NCBI GenBank assembly: GCA_003818595.1
Contig: RPQV01000142.1
Coordinates: 1-7,927, forward strand
Length of the DNA stretch: 7,927 bases
From: Calditrichota bacterium
GTDB taxonomy: Bacteria; Zhuqueibacterota; Zhuqueibacteria; Residuimicrobiales; Krinioviventaceae
Direction of reading: 5' to 3'
The notes beneath the pieces were generated by a model, which was not told the origin of the DNA, did no database searches, and saw only the letters and a list, made by a program, of their open reading frames with translations. The translations under genes and the position numbers were made by a program. Numbering within the stretch: the stretch's first letter is position 1; every line of letters begins with the position of its first letter. Below are positions 1-6,357 of the stretch, in pieces.

Positions 1-54
1 AAGGCTGAACTGCAGCGTAGAATTCTAACCAATGCTCGTGATGGTCGGCCATGA
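1..54 (+). CDS. C-terminal end of an unidentified upstream gene (5' end outside window)
   Basis: Frame 1 is open from the first base and ends at a TGA at 52-54. It encodes 17 residues, KAELQRRILTNARDGRP. The stop overlaps the mobA start in an ATGA, the usual sign of translationally coupled operon genes. The other two forward frames are closed by stops within this stretch (frame 3 at 6-8, frame 2 at 26-28), so this frame is the only candidate. mobA often follows other molybdenum-cofactor genes, so the upstream gene may belong to that pathway. The visible tail is too short to assign to any family. Confidence 0.4.
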   Translation, partial: KAELQRRILTNARDGRP

Positions 55-665
55 ACCAGGAACTGACCGGCATCATCCTCGCAGGTGGAAAGAATCTGCG
101 TTTCGGTTCGAACAAGGCGCTCATCGACATCAACGGCAAAACGGTTATTGAACTCACGGCGGATCTGCTCAAAACAGACTGCTCCCCGATATTGATCAAC
201 ACCAACTCTTTTGCGGAATACTCTTTTTTGAACCTGCCTCTGGTGCGCGATGAACACCCGTCGATGGGACCATTAGCCGGTCTGTATGCGGGATTGAGCC
301 ATTCACCAACCGAACGCGCTCTGGTGATTTCCTGCGATATGCCGCTGATGAGTCGGAAGATCATCGCCTGTCTTGCGACTTACGAAACCGAACAGGAGAT
401 TCTGATCACCCGCGCCGCTGACCAGCTGCAGTTTTTCCCGGGCATCTATCGAAAAACTCTGCTGCCGACGATCGAGCATATTCTCGCTGCTCCTCCGGCG
501 CCTTCCTCCGCGCGCAAAGGACGTTCGATGTACGCCTTGATCGAAAAAGTTAAAGCCGAGATCATTGATCTTTCCGCTCTGGATTTCTATCGAGAAGAGC
601 AGTTCTTCAATATGAACACCCGAGAGGATTATGACCAGATCCTGAGGCGGCAGGCGGTGAGCTGA
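51..665 (+). CDS. mobA: Molybdenum cofactor guanylyltransferase MobA
   Basis: Cytoplasmic enzyme that transfers GMP from GTP to molybdopterin cofactor, giving the guanine dinucleotide form that DMSO-reductase-family enzymes need. The 204-residue length is normal for the family. The N-terminal nucleotide-binding signature LAGGKNLRFGSNKAL lies at residues 10-24, including the family's Arg (R17) and Lys (K22). GPLAGL follows at 73-78, the metal-binding Asp in SCDMP is D96, FFPGIYRK is at 128-135, and NMNT at 187-190 is the usual C-terminal motif. The start is fixed by the ATGA overlap with the preceding frame and by the signature beginning only nine residues in; the ribosome site is weak, consistent with coupling. 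It lies 96 bases before a bis-MGD enzyme gene and is its likely cofactor supplier. The related activity MocA (CMP transfer) is less likely given the neighbour. Confidence 0.93.
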   Translation: MNQELTGIILAGGKNLRFGSNKALIDINGKTVIELTADLLKTDCSPILINTNSFAEYSFLNLPLVRDEHPSMGPLAGLYAGLSHSPTERALVISCDMPLMSRKIIACLATYETEQEILITRAADQLQFFPGIYRKTLLPTIEHILAAPPAPSSARKGRSMYALIEKVKAEIIDLSALDFYREEQFFNMNTREDYDQILRRQAVS

Positions 666-679
666 TTTTTAATCTTGTG

Positions 680-711
680 AATTGAAAAATATTTATCTAT
701 TTTTATCAATT
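680..711. repeat. AT-rich inverted repeat overlapping the candidate promoter
   Basis: AATTGA at 680-685 is mirrored by TCAATT at 706-711, and the match continues inward through most of the A and T runs (AAAA against TTTT). It could be a hairpin ending the mobA message or a binding site for a dimeric regulator. The half-sites TTGA and ATCAA resemble halves of an FNR/CRP-type site, but they are too far apart for one canonical box. The low GC content means chance symmetry cannot be excluded. Confidence 0.3.
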
Positions 712-718
712 AATAAAC

Positions 719-739
719 GATCATGTTCAACGGATGATC
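719..739. promoter_or_regulatory. Candidate operator: GATCAT-N9-ATGATC
   Basis: A perfect six-base inverted repeat with a nine-base spacer (arms 719-724 and 734-739) lies downstream of the proposed promoter and 22 bases before the start codon. Position and symmetry suit a repressor site or a small leader hairpin. The arms are short and no regulator gene is visible in the window, so this is tentative. Confidence 0.3.
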
Positions 740-761
740 AGATTTTGTTGACGGAGATGTA

Positions 762-2939
762 ATGGAATTCATTTCAAGACGAAAATTTTTAAAAATAGGC
801 GGCGCTTCGCTGGCAGCCACTACCGCCATAGGCAATGCCAAGCTCTTTGACAGCAAAAGGGCAACAGAACTCCGCCAAGTTCCGACATTCTGTGATATTT
901 GTTTCTGGAAATGCGGCGCCATCGCCACCATACAGGATGGCAAATTGTGGAAGGTCGAGGGAAATCCCAAGGATCCTCTCAGCCGCGGACGGCTCTGCCC
1001 GCGAGGCAGCGGCGGAATCGGCGCTCATTATGACCCTGATCGATTGAAAACCCCCCTGATGCGCAAATCCGTTCGCGGAGAAGAAGAATGGGTTGCGGTC
1101 TCCTGGGACGAAGCGCTCGGTTTTATCGCCGATAAAATGAAAAAAATTAAAGCCGATTATGGACCTGAAGCTATGGCACTGTTCAGCCATGGCATCGGCG
1201 GCAATTTCCTCAAACATATGCTCAAGGCATACGGTTCAGCCAACATCGCGGCGCCATCCTTTGCCCAATGCCGCGGACCGCGGGATGTCGGATTCAAACT
1301 CACCTTTGGCGAAGACGTCAGTTCGCCCGAAAGAACGGATATCCGCAATGCGGAGTGCCTGGTGTTGATCGGTTCGCACCTCGGTGAAAACATGCATAAC
1401 ACCCAGGTTCAGGAATTCGGCGATGCCATCGCACAAGATGCTGAAATCATTGTTGTCGATCCGCGGTTTTCCGTGGCTGCCTCCAAGGCGAAATATTACC
1501 TGCCGATTAAGCCCGGGGCTGACCTCGCTCTGCTGCTGGCATGGATGAATGTCCTCGTCACCGAGAATCTATATAATCAAGACTATGTGACGAAATACGG
1601 CTTTGGTTTTGATCATTTTGTCAATGAAATCCTGCCGTTTACCCCCGAGTGGGCCTATCCGGAAACCGGCATTGAACCCGATCTGATCAGACAGACCGCG
1701 CGCGTGATGGCGCGTCACAAACCCGCGACGTTGATACATCCCGGCCGACACGTCACCTGGTACGGCGACGACGCGCAGAGATCTCGGGCTATCGCCCTTC
1801 TTAACGCCCTGATGGGCAATTGGGGGGTCAAAGGCGGATTTTATTATCCGGTCAGCATGGATATCCCGGGATATCCGTATCCCGAATATCCTCACTCTGA
1901 GCGACCGAAAGTCGATAATCCCGACAATAAATATCCGTTTGCTCATGAGACCATCACCAACGGTATTCGCGAAGCGACGCTGACCGGCAATCCTTACCCC
2001 ATCAAGGGATGGCTGGTATATGCCACCAACCTGATGCACGCTCTGCCCAATGAAAAAGAGACGATTCAGGCCATCCAGAATCTGGATTTAATGGTGGTTA
2101 TTGACGTCATTCCTGCAGAAATCGCCGGTTGGGCCGATGTCGTCCTGCCGGAATCGGTCTATCTGGAACGATATGATGATTTGAATGTCGAATGGTTCCG
2201 CGAGCCGTTCACCGCTCTGCGCCAACCGGTGATCGATCCGCCGCATGACCAGAAACCCAATTGGTGGATCGCCAAGACGCTTGCCGAAAAACTTGATTTA
2301 GGACATTATTTTCCGTGGAAGGATATCGAGGAGTACTTGTCATATCGCATCAACCAGGCGGGATTGAGTTACGAGCAATTAAAATCAGAGGGGATTCTCC
2401 TCGGTGAAAAACAGCCGATCTATTTTTCTGAAGGTGTTCCGGACGTTTTCCCGACCCCTTCCGGGAAAATCGAGTTTTATTCCCTGCAGCTGGCACAGGC
2501 TGGATTCGACGCCGTGCCCAAGTATACAAAACCTCCGCAACCGCCGCCGGGATATTTTCGATTGTTGTACGGCCGGTCGCCGGTACATTCGTTCAGTCGC
2601 ACGCAATCCAACCGGATTTTAATGGACATGATGGACGAAAATGAAGTCTGGATCAATCAGGATGTTGCCGGCAGATACGGTCTCAAGAGCGGCGATTATA
2701 TCCGCTTGAAAAACCAGGACGGGGTGGTCAGCAATAGAATCAAGGTCAAGGCGACCGAAAGAATCCGCACTGACTGCGTCTATATGATACACGGCTTTGG
2801 CCACAATTCAAGGATGCTCAAGTTTGCCTATGAAAAAGGGGTCAGTGACGCCCAACTCATTACCCAATACACCGTTGATCCTCTTATGGGAGGAACAGCG
2901 ATGAATGTGAATTTTGTGACTTTAGAGTTGGAGGCGTAA
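762..2939 (+). CDS. Polysulfide/thiosulfate reductase-type molybdopterin catalytic subunit (PsrA/PhsA-like)
   Basis: Catalytic subunit of a bis-MGD oxidoreductase of the DMSO reductase superfamily, 725 residues, close to the usual PsrA/PhsA size. The N-terminus carries a Tat signal (SRRKFLK, 5-11) followed by a short hydrophobic Ala-rich stretch, so the folded enzyme should be exported. The [4Fe-4S] cluster ligands are C44, C47, C51 and C79 (CxxCxxxC then CPRG). C170 in SFAQCRGPRD is the expected molybdenum-ligating Cys, as in PsrA/PhsA-type enzymes. WADVVLPES (457-465) and the C-terminal molydopterin-dinucleotide-binding domain (from about 597, with LLYGRSPVHS) complete the fold. It is followed after one base by the Fe-S subunit gene. 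The NrfD partner favours polysulfide reductase or a related thiosulfate, tetrathionate or sulfite enzyme. TtrA and SoeA are usually longer. Substrate and direction are not decidable from the motifs. Confidence 0.88.
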   Translation: MEFISRRKFLKIGGASLAATTAIGNAKLFDSKRATELRQVPTFCDICFWKCGAIATIQDGKLWKVEGNPKDPLSRGRLCPRGSGGIGAHYDPDRLKTPLMRKSVRGEEEWVAVSWDEALGFIADKMKKIKADYGPEAMALFSHGIGGNFLKHMLKAYGSANIAAPSFAQCRGPRDVGFKLTFGEDVSSPERTDIRNAECLVLIGSHLGENMHNTQVQEFGDAIAQDAEIIVVDPRFSVAASKAKYYLPIKPGADLALLLAWMNVLVTENLYNQDYVTKYGFGFDHFVNEILPFTPEWAYPETGIEPDLIRQTARVMARHKPATLIHPGRHVTWYGDDAQRSRAIALLNALMGNWGVKGGFYYPVSMDIPGYPYPEYPHSERPKVDNPDNKYPFAHETITNGIREATLTGNPYPIKGWLVYATNLMHALPNEKETIQAIQNLDLMVVIDVIPAEIAGWADVVLPESVYLERYDDLNVEWFREPFTALRQPVIDPPHDQKPNWWIAKTLAEKLDLGHYFPWKDIEEYLSYRINQAGLSYEQLKSEGILLGEKQPIYFSEGVPDVFPTPSGKIEFYSLQLAQAGFDAVPKYTKPPQPPPGYFRLLYGRSPVHSFSRTQSNRILMDMMDENEVWINQDVAGRYGLKSGDYIRLKNQDGVVSNRIKVKATERIRTDCVYMIHGFGHNSRMLKFAYEKGVSDAQLITQYTVDPLMGGTAMNVNFVTLELEA

Positions 2940-2940
2940 G

Positions 2941-3480
2941 ATGGCACGATTTGCAATGGTTATTGATACTGTCAAATGCGTCGGTTGCATGGATTGTGTC
3001 GTCGCCTGTAAAACCGAAAACAAAGTTCCCGAAGGGTTCAATCGCGACTGGATTACCACCGATGCCAAGGGAAAATTTCCCACAGTGCAGATGGAGATCC
3101 GCAGTGAGCGCTGTAATCACTGCGACAATCCCCCATGTGTGTATTGCTGTCCCACAAAAGCGAGTCATGTTCATGATCTCGGCGGCGTGGTGCTGGTGCA
3201 CCACCACATGTGCATCGGCTGCAAAGCCTGTCTCGCCTCCTGCCCGTATGACGCGCGCTTTATTCATCCGGATGGATATGCGGACAAGTGCACCTTTTGC
3301 ATCCATCGCGTGGAAAAGGGATTGGATCCGGCGTGCGTCGCCGTTTGTCCGACGCACTGCATGTATTTCGGTGATTTGGATGATGTCGAAAGCCAGGTCA
3401 GCAAATTGCTGCTGGAGAGAAAAAATCATGCCCTCATCCCGGAAGCCGGAACAAGGCCGGAAATTTACTATCTGATTTAA
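2941..3480 (+). CDS. Four-cluster [4Fe-4S] electron-transfer subunit (PsrB/PhsB-like)
   Basis: Electron-transfer subunit linking the molybdenum subunit to the membrane anchor. Its 179 residues carry four ferredoxin-type Cys groups, enough for four [4Fe-4S] clusters: C13/C16/C19/C23, C58/C61/C66/C70, C91/C94/C97/C101 and C117/C120/C132/C136. The wider CxxC-x11-CxxxC spacing in the last group is usual for this DmsB/PsrB/NrfC family. Two extra Cys, C69 and C140, fall outside the groups. There is no signal peptide, which fits export together with the Tat-bearing catalytic subunit. The start is one base after the previous stop, with GGAG inside the end of the upstream gene as ribosome site. A long second reading frame covers almost the same bases but has no Cys spacing pattern and is a shadow. 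Confidence 0.9.
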   Translation: MARFAMVIDTVKCVGCMDCVVACKTENKVPEGFNRDWITTDAKGKFPTVQMEIRSERCNHCDNPPCVYCCPTKASHVHDLGGVVLVHHHMCIGCKACLASCPYDARFIHPDGYADKCTFCIHRVEKGLDPACVAVCPTHCMYFGDLDDVESQVSKLLLERKNHALIPEAGTRPEIYYLI

Positions 3481-3555
3481 GCAATGCAACGCATAAAGAC
3501 TCTGCATGGCTGCCGGAAACGGTATTTCGATTGAAGCATTCAGCAAAGGAAGAAA

Positions 3556-4506
3556 ATGATTGAACTGACCACCACCCGTCATAATGAATTAATTGATCCG
3601 ATCGTCCATGTGTGGGGCTGGGAAATTCCGATTTATCTCTTTATCGGCGGTTGGGTCGCCGGTATGATGATTCTGTCAGGCTATTTTTTCATGAAAGGAC
3701 GGGGTAAGGAATATCACTGTGTCTGTTACCGGATTCCGCTGCTCGCCCTCGGTCTGATCACCCTCGGCATGTTGGCTCTGTTTTTAGATCTCGAGCACAA
3801 GTTTTATGTATGGCGGCTTTACACCACCTTTGCGGTCAAGTCGCCCATGTCATGGGGCGCCTGGCTGCTTTTACTTCTGTACCCAACACTGTTTATTATT
3901 TTCCTGCTTCAGGTGCCTGATTGGATATCAACCCGTTGGCCGATTTTGCACTCATGGTCACAAAAGCTGCGTAGTGTAAAAGCCATTACCAAAATCGTCG
4001 GCATGGTCAATATTGTGATGGGCATCATCCTCGGCACCTATACCGGTATTTTACTCAGCGCCTTGGGCGCCAGGCCGTTGTGGAACAGCGCTATTCTCTG
4101 CATTCTTTTCCTGGTTTCAGGGCTTTCAACCGCTGCGGCCATGGTGCACATGATCGCCAAAGAGCGCGCCGAAAGAGAATTGTTGGCCCGTGCTGATAAT
4201 CTTTTTCTGTTCATGGAACTGCTCGTTCTTGCTTTGTTTTTCATCGGCCTGCTCAGCTCGACTAATGTTCAAATCCAATCCGCGATGTTGTTGCTGAACG
4301 GCCCTTATGCCGCGGTTTTTTGGGTGTTCGTGGTGCTGCTCGGCATCGTGGTCCCGCTCTTTATTCAGAATCTGGCGGTGAATCACAAAATAATACATAC
4401 CCCGGTGTCGCCGATTATGGTCATTATCGGCGGTCTGATTCTGCGTTTTATCATCGTCAGCGCCGGTCAGTTCAGTCATTATGCAAATGCTCACTTTATA
4501 AGGTAA
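3556..4506 (+). CDS. nrfD: NrfD/PsrC-family membrane anchor subunit
   Basis: Integral membrane subunit expected to exchange electrons between the quinone pool and the Fe-S subunit. Its 316 residues contain about eight hydrophobic segments (roughly 26-46, 60-79, 97-119, 146-170, 178-199, 215-236, 252-271, 283-304). NrfD-family hallmarks are visible: HVWGWEIPIYLFIGG (18-32), LDLEHKFYVWRLY (78-90), SPMSWGAW (96-103), TYTGILLSA (161-169), PLWNSAILCILFLVSGLS (174-191) and LILRFIIVSAGQ (294-305). The family binds no heme; PhsC-type cytochrome b anchors would, so this is a Psr-like rather than classical Phs-like complex. A good ribosome site (AAGGAAG, 3546-3552) precedes the ATG. The 75 bases between it and the Fe-S gene show no convincing coding or regulatory content. 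Confidence 0.9.
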   Translation: MIELTTTRHNELIDPIVHVWGWEIPIYLFIGGWVAGMMILSGYFFMKGRGKEYHCVCYRIPLLALGLITLGMLALFLDLEHKFYVWRLYTTFAVKSPMSWGAWLLLLLYPTLFIIFLLQVPDWISTRWPILHSWSQKLRSVKAITKIVGMVNIVMGIILGTYTGILLSALGARPLWNSAILCILFLVSGLSTAAAMVHMIAKERAERELLARADNLFLFMELLVLALFFIGLLSSTNVQIQSAMLLLNGPYAAVFWVFVVLLGIVVPLFIQNLAVNHKIIHTPVSPIMVIIGGLILRFIIVSAGQFSHYANAHFIR

Positions 4507-4533
4507 TTTGACGTTCGATATGGAGACATCTTT

Positions 4534-5076
4534 ATGAGTTCATCTCAGACTTCTGATCCCTTTACACCGAAACCGTACTGGAATCCCTATCTGTCGGGCA
4601 TCGGGCTGGGACTTGTGCTGTTGGCTGCGTTTGTCATCATGGGCCGAGGATTGGGCGCTTCGGGGGCGTTCTCCTCTGCGGTCGCCTTTGTGGTCGAAAA
4701 AATCGCCCCTTCGCATGCTCATTCTAATTCATTTTATGCTGAATATCTCGGCGACGGCAGCACCAATCCGCTGAAAGATTGGCTGGTGTTTGAAGTCATC
4801 GGCGTTTTTATCGGCGGATTCATTTCAGGGAAACTGGCTCATCGGGTAGTACGCAGCGTCGAAAAAGGACCCCGTATCAGCACCCGAAAACGGCTGTTTT
4901 TTGCCTTTGTCGGCGGCGGATTGATGGCGATCGGCGCTAAACTTGCGCGCGGCTGCACCAGTGGACAGGCCTTGACCGGCGGCGCGCTGCTCAATTTCGG
5001 CAGCTGGGCCTTTATGATGTCGGTTTTTGCCGGAGGTTACGCAATGGCTTACCTGGTAAGGAGACAATGGACATGA
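4534..5076 (+). CDS. YeeE/YedE-family sulfur transport protein, first half
   Basis: Half-size member of the YeeE/YedE (DUF395, sulfur transport) membrane family, 180 residues with about five hydrophobic segments (19-40, 43-57, 82-103, 120-139, 155-175). It contains GRGLGASGAFSS (37-48) and ARGCTSGQALTGG (138-150); C141 in the second motif is its only Cys. Full-length YeeE (TsuA) imports thiosulfate and uses conserved Cys residues to relay it. Half-size pairs such as PmpA/PmpB make up the same fold from two chains. The gene begins 27 bases after the NrfD gene with a GGAG ribosome site, and its stop overlaps the start of the second half. The loop at 60-81 (His- and Asn-containing, after segment 2) is longer than I would expect and may be external. 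Confidence 0.85.
   Translation: MSSSQTSDPFTPKPYWNPYLSGIGLGLVLLAAFVIMGRGLGASGAFSSAVAFVVEKIAPSHAHSNSFYAEYLGDGSTNPLKDWLVFEVIGVFIGGFISGKLAHRVVRSVEKGPRISTRKRLFFAFVGGGLMAIGAKLARGCTSGQALTGGALLNFGSWAFMMSVFAGGYAMAYLVRRQWT
5058..5064 (+). promoter_or_regulatory. Ribosome binding site that decides the start of the second YeeE gene
   Basis: AAGGAGA lies inside the end of the first YeeE gene. Two in-frame ATGs follow, at 5067 and 5073. From GGAG (5060-5063) the spacing is three bases to the first ATG, which is too short, and nine to the second, which is workable. The second ATG also gives the ATGA overlap with the previous stop, so 5073 is preferred; the proteins differ by only two residues. Confidence 0.65.
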
Positions 5077-5678
5077 ACGCACCCTGGTATAAATATGGAC
5101 TTTTCAACGATGAGATCAGTCTGGTCGTCGCCGTACTGATCGGCATCGGTTTCGGCTTTTTCCTCGAACGCGCCGGTTTTGGCAGCGGCAGAAAACTGGC
5201 GGCACAGTTTTATTTCACCGACATGACGGTCTTGAAAGTCATGTTCACCGCTATTGTCACGGCGATGGTCGGTCTCTATTATCTGTCGGTCATTGGATAT
5301 GTGGATTTGTCTCTGGTCTATATCAATCCCACCTATCTGCTGCCGCAAATCGTCGGCGGATTGATCCTCGGCGTTGGATTTGTCGTCGGCGGATATTGTC
5401 CGGGAACGTCCTGCGTTTCTGCAGCCACCGGTCGGTATGACGGCTGGGTCTATCTGCTCGGCTTTGTCGCGGGCATTTTGTTCTTCGGCGAACTGTTTCC
5501 GCTGGTGGAAAAATTCTATGTCACGACAGACATGGGCAAAGTGACTCTGCCGCAGCTCCTCAATTTGCCTTACGGTCTGATGGTCTTTTTGGTCTGCGCC
5601 ATGGCCATCGGTGCGTTTGCCGCCGCTGAATGGGGAGAAAAAAAGATGGCTGCTAAAAATCAGGGAGAGATCAAATGA
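5073..5678 (+). CDS. YeeE/YedE-family sulfur transport protein, second half
   Basis: Second half-size YeeE/YedE protein, 201 residues from the preferred start (203 if the ATG at 5067 is used). Conserved-looking stretches are GFGFFLERAGFGSGRKLAAQ (26-45), TDMTVLKVMFTAIVTAM (49-65) and, most tellingly, GGYCPGTSCVSAATGRYDG (106-124) with C109 and C114. The GxCPGTxC form is the family's Cys motif. About five hydrophobic segments are visible. Together with the preceding protein it would form one complete YeeE-like channel carrying thiosulfate or another sulfur species across the cytoplasmic membrane, with C141 of the partner and C109/C114 here as candidate relay residues by analogy with YeeE. Stop and start overlaps on both sides indicate tight co-translation. 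The transported substrate is inferred, not shown. Confidence 0.85.
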   Translation: MNAPWYKYGLFNDEISLVVAVLIGIGFGFFLERAGFGSGRKLAAQFYFTDMTVLKVMFTAIVTAMVGLYYLSVIGYVDLSLVYINPTYLLPQIVGGLILGVGFVVGGYCPGTSCVSAATGRYDGWVYLLGFVAGILFFGELFPLVEKFYVTTDMGKVTLPQLLNLPYGLMVFLVCAMAIGAFAAAEWGEKKMAAKNQGEIK

Positions 5679-6334
5679 AAGTCACACAATGGATCAACAA
5701 GCTGAGTCTGAATCAAAAGCTTGCTGCGCTCCTCTTTGTTTTGGGTGTTGTGGCGCTCTTTGCCGGTAATCCTTATGGCGGCGCCAAGGCGACGATCGAT
5801 GCTCAGGAACTCGCTTTGATCGTCGAAAAGCAGGCGGACCATGTCTCCGCTGAGGATCTGGCAGATTGGATCATTCAAAACCGTGCGGATTATCGGCTGA
5901 TCGACCTGCGCACCGAACCGGAATTTGCTGCATACCATATCCCCACATCCGAGTGTATTCAGCTGCCGAATCTGTTGACGTCTGATCTGCAGCGCAATGA
6001 AAAGATCATTCTCTACTCTGAAGGCGGCATTCATTCCGCCCAGGCGTGGTTTCTGCTGAAAGCTCAAGGCTTCAAGTCGGTCTATATGCTTTTCGGCGGT
6101 TTAGCAGAGTGGCAGGAAAAGATATTATTTCCTCAGATTCCGGAGAATGCCACGCCGGAACAGCTCAACGCATTCCAGAAAATTGCCGAGGTGAGCAAAT
6201 TCTTCGGCGGCGCGCCGCAAACCGGTTCGGAGCCGGCTGCCCTTCAACCCAAGCCGTCCCTGCCGACGCCCGCACTCCCCTCCGGCGCCGTCAATCCCAA
6301 GATCCAGACTAAAAAGAAAAAAGAAGGGTGCTGA
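5675..6334 (+). CDS. Membrane-anchored rhodanese-like protein with Cys-to-Ser active site and C-terminal Cys
   Basis: A 219-residue protein beginning with a basic N-terminus and a hydrophobic segment (about 16-31), a signal anchor or signal peptide that would place the rest outside the cytoplasm. A rhodanese fold spans about 56-149: LIDLRTEPEFAAYHIP (75-90), the active-site loop LYSEGGIHSAQAW (113-125) and VYMLFGGLAEWQ (136-147). In sulfurtransferases the loop begins with the catalytic Cys; here that position is S115 (codon TCT, 6017-6019), so classical persulfide chemistry is not expected. A Pro/Ala-rich, probably disordered tail (about 180-212) leads to KKKKEGC, ending on C219. The only other Cys is C94. 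The gene overlaps the second YeeE gene by ATGA and has a GGGAGAG ribosome site (5663-5669). A role in binding or carrying sulfur for the neighbouring transporter and reductase is inferred from context. Confidence 0.85.
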   Translation: MKVTQWINKLSLNQKLAALLFVLGVVALFAGNPYGGAKATIDAQELALIVEKQADHVSAEDLADWIIQNRADYRLIDLRTEPEFAAYHIPTSECIQLPNLLTSDLQRNEKIILYSEGGIHSAQAWFLLKAQGFKSVYMLFGGLAEWQEKILFPQIPENATPEQLNAFQKIAEVSKFFGGAPQTGSEPAALQPKPSLPTPALPSGAVNPKIQTKKKKEGC

Positions 6335-6357
6335 GAACTTTACGCATTGATTCTCAG
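6331..6357 (+). terminator. Small stem-loop at the end of the sulfur operon
   Basis: CTGAGAA (6331-6337) and TTCTCAG (6351-6357) form a perfect seven-base stem with a 13-base loop, overlapping the stop codon of the rhodanese gene. No T run follows, so it is not a canonical intrinsic terminator. It may stabilise the 3' end of the message or be coincidental. Confidence 0.3.

Larger units (their letters stand above)
666..761 (+). promoter_or_regulatory. AT-rich leader with probable promoter of the sulfur-redox operon
   Basis: This gap separates mobA from the first redox gene and is much richer in A and T than the flanking genes, especially at 665-718. A possible -35/-10 pair is TTGAAA (682-687) and TATCAA (704-709), 16 bases apart. 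The match is poor, so the promoter is inferred rather than seen. Two dyads lie here: an AT-rich one at 680-711 and a GATCAT/ATGATC one at 719-739. A clear ribosome site, GGAG at 753-756, sits five bases before the ATG at 762. Low-level read-through from mobA remains possible. Confidence 0.4.

Noticed and set aside
1569..2039. A 156-codon minus-strand open frame inside the molybdopterin subunit gene.
   Set aside because: Antisense shadow within a strongly conserved coding region, with no motif or plausible ribosome site.
2951..3475. A 174-codon open frame on the plus strand overlapping the Fe-S subunit gene.
   Set aside because: It covers nearly the same bases as a gene with four perfect [4Fe-4S] Cys groups, shows no family motif and has no ribosome site of its own. 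It is a by-product of codon composition.
3484..3534. A 16-codon frame in the gap between the Fe-S and NrfD genes.
   Set aside because: No ribosome site, no resemblance to a leader peptide (no repeated regulatory codons) and no attenuator hairpin after it.
2884..3582. A 232-codon minus-strand open frame across the Fe-S subunit gene.
   Set aside because: It runs antisense over the Fe-S subunit and into both neighbours, with no recognisable domain. The plus-strand genes explain the bases fully.
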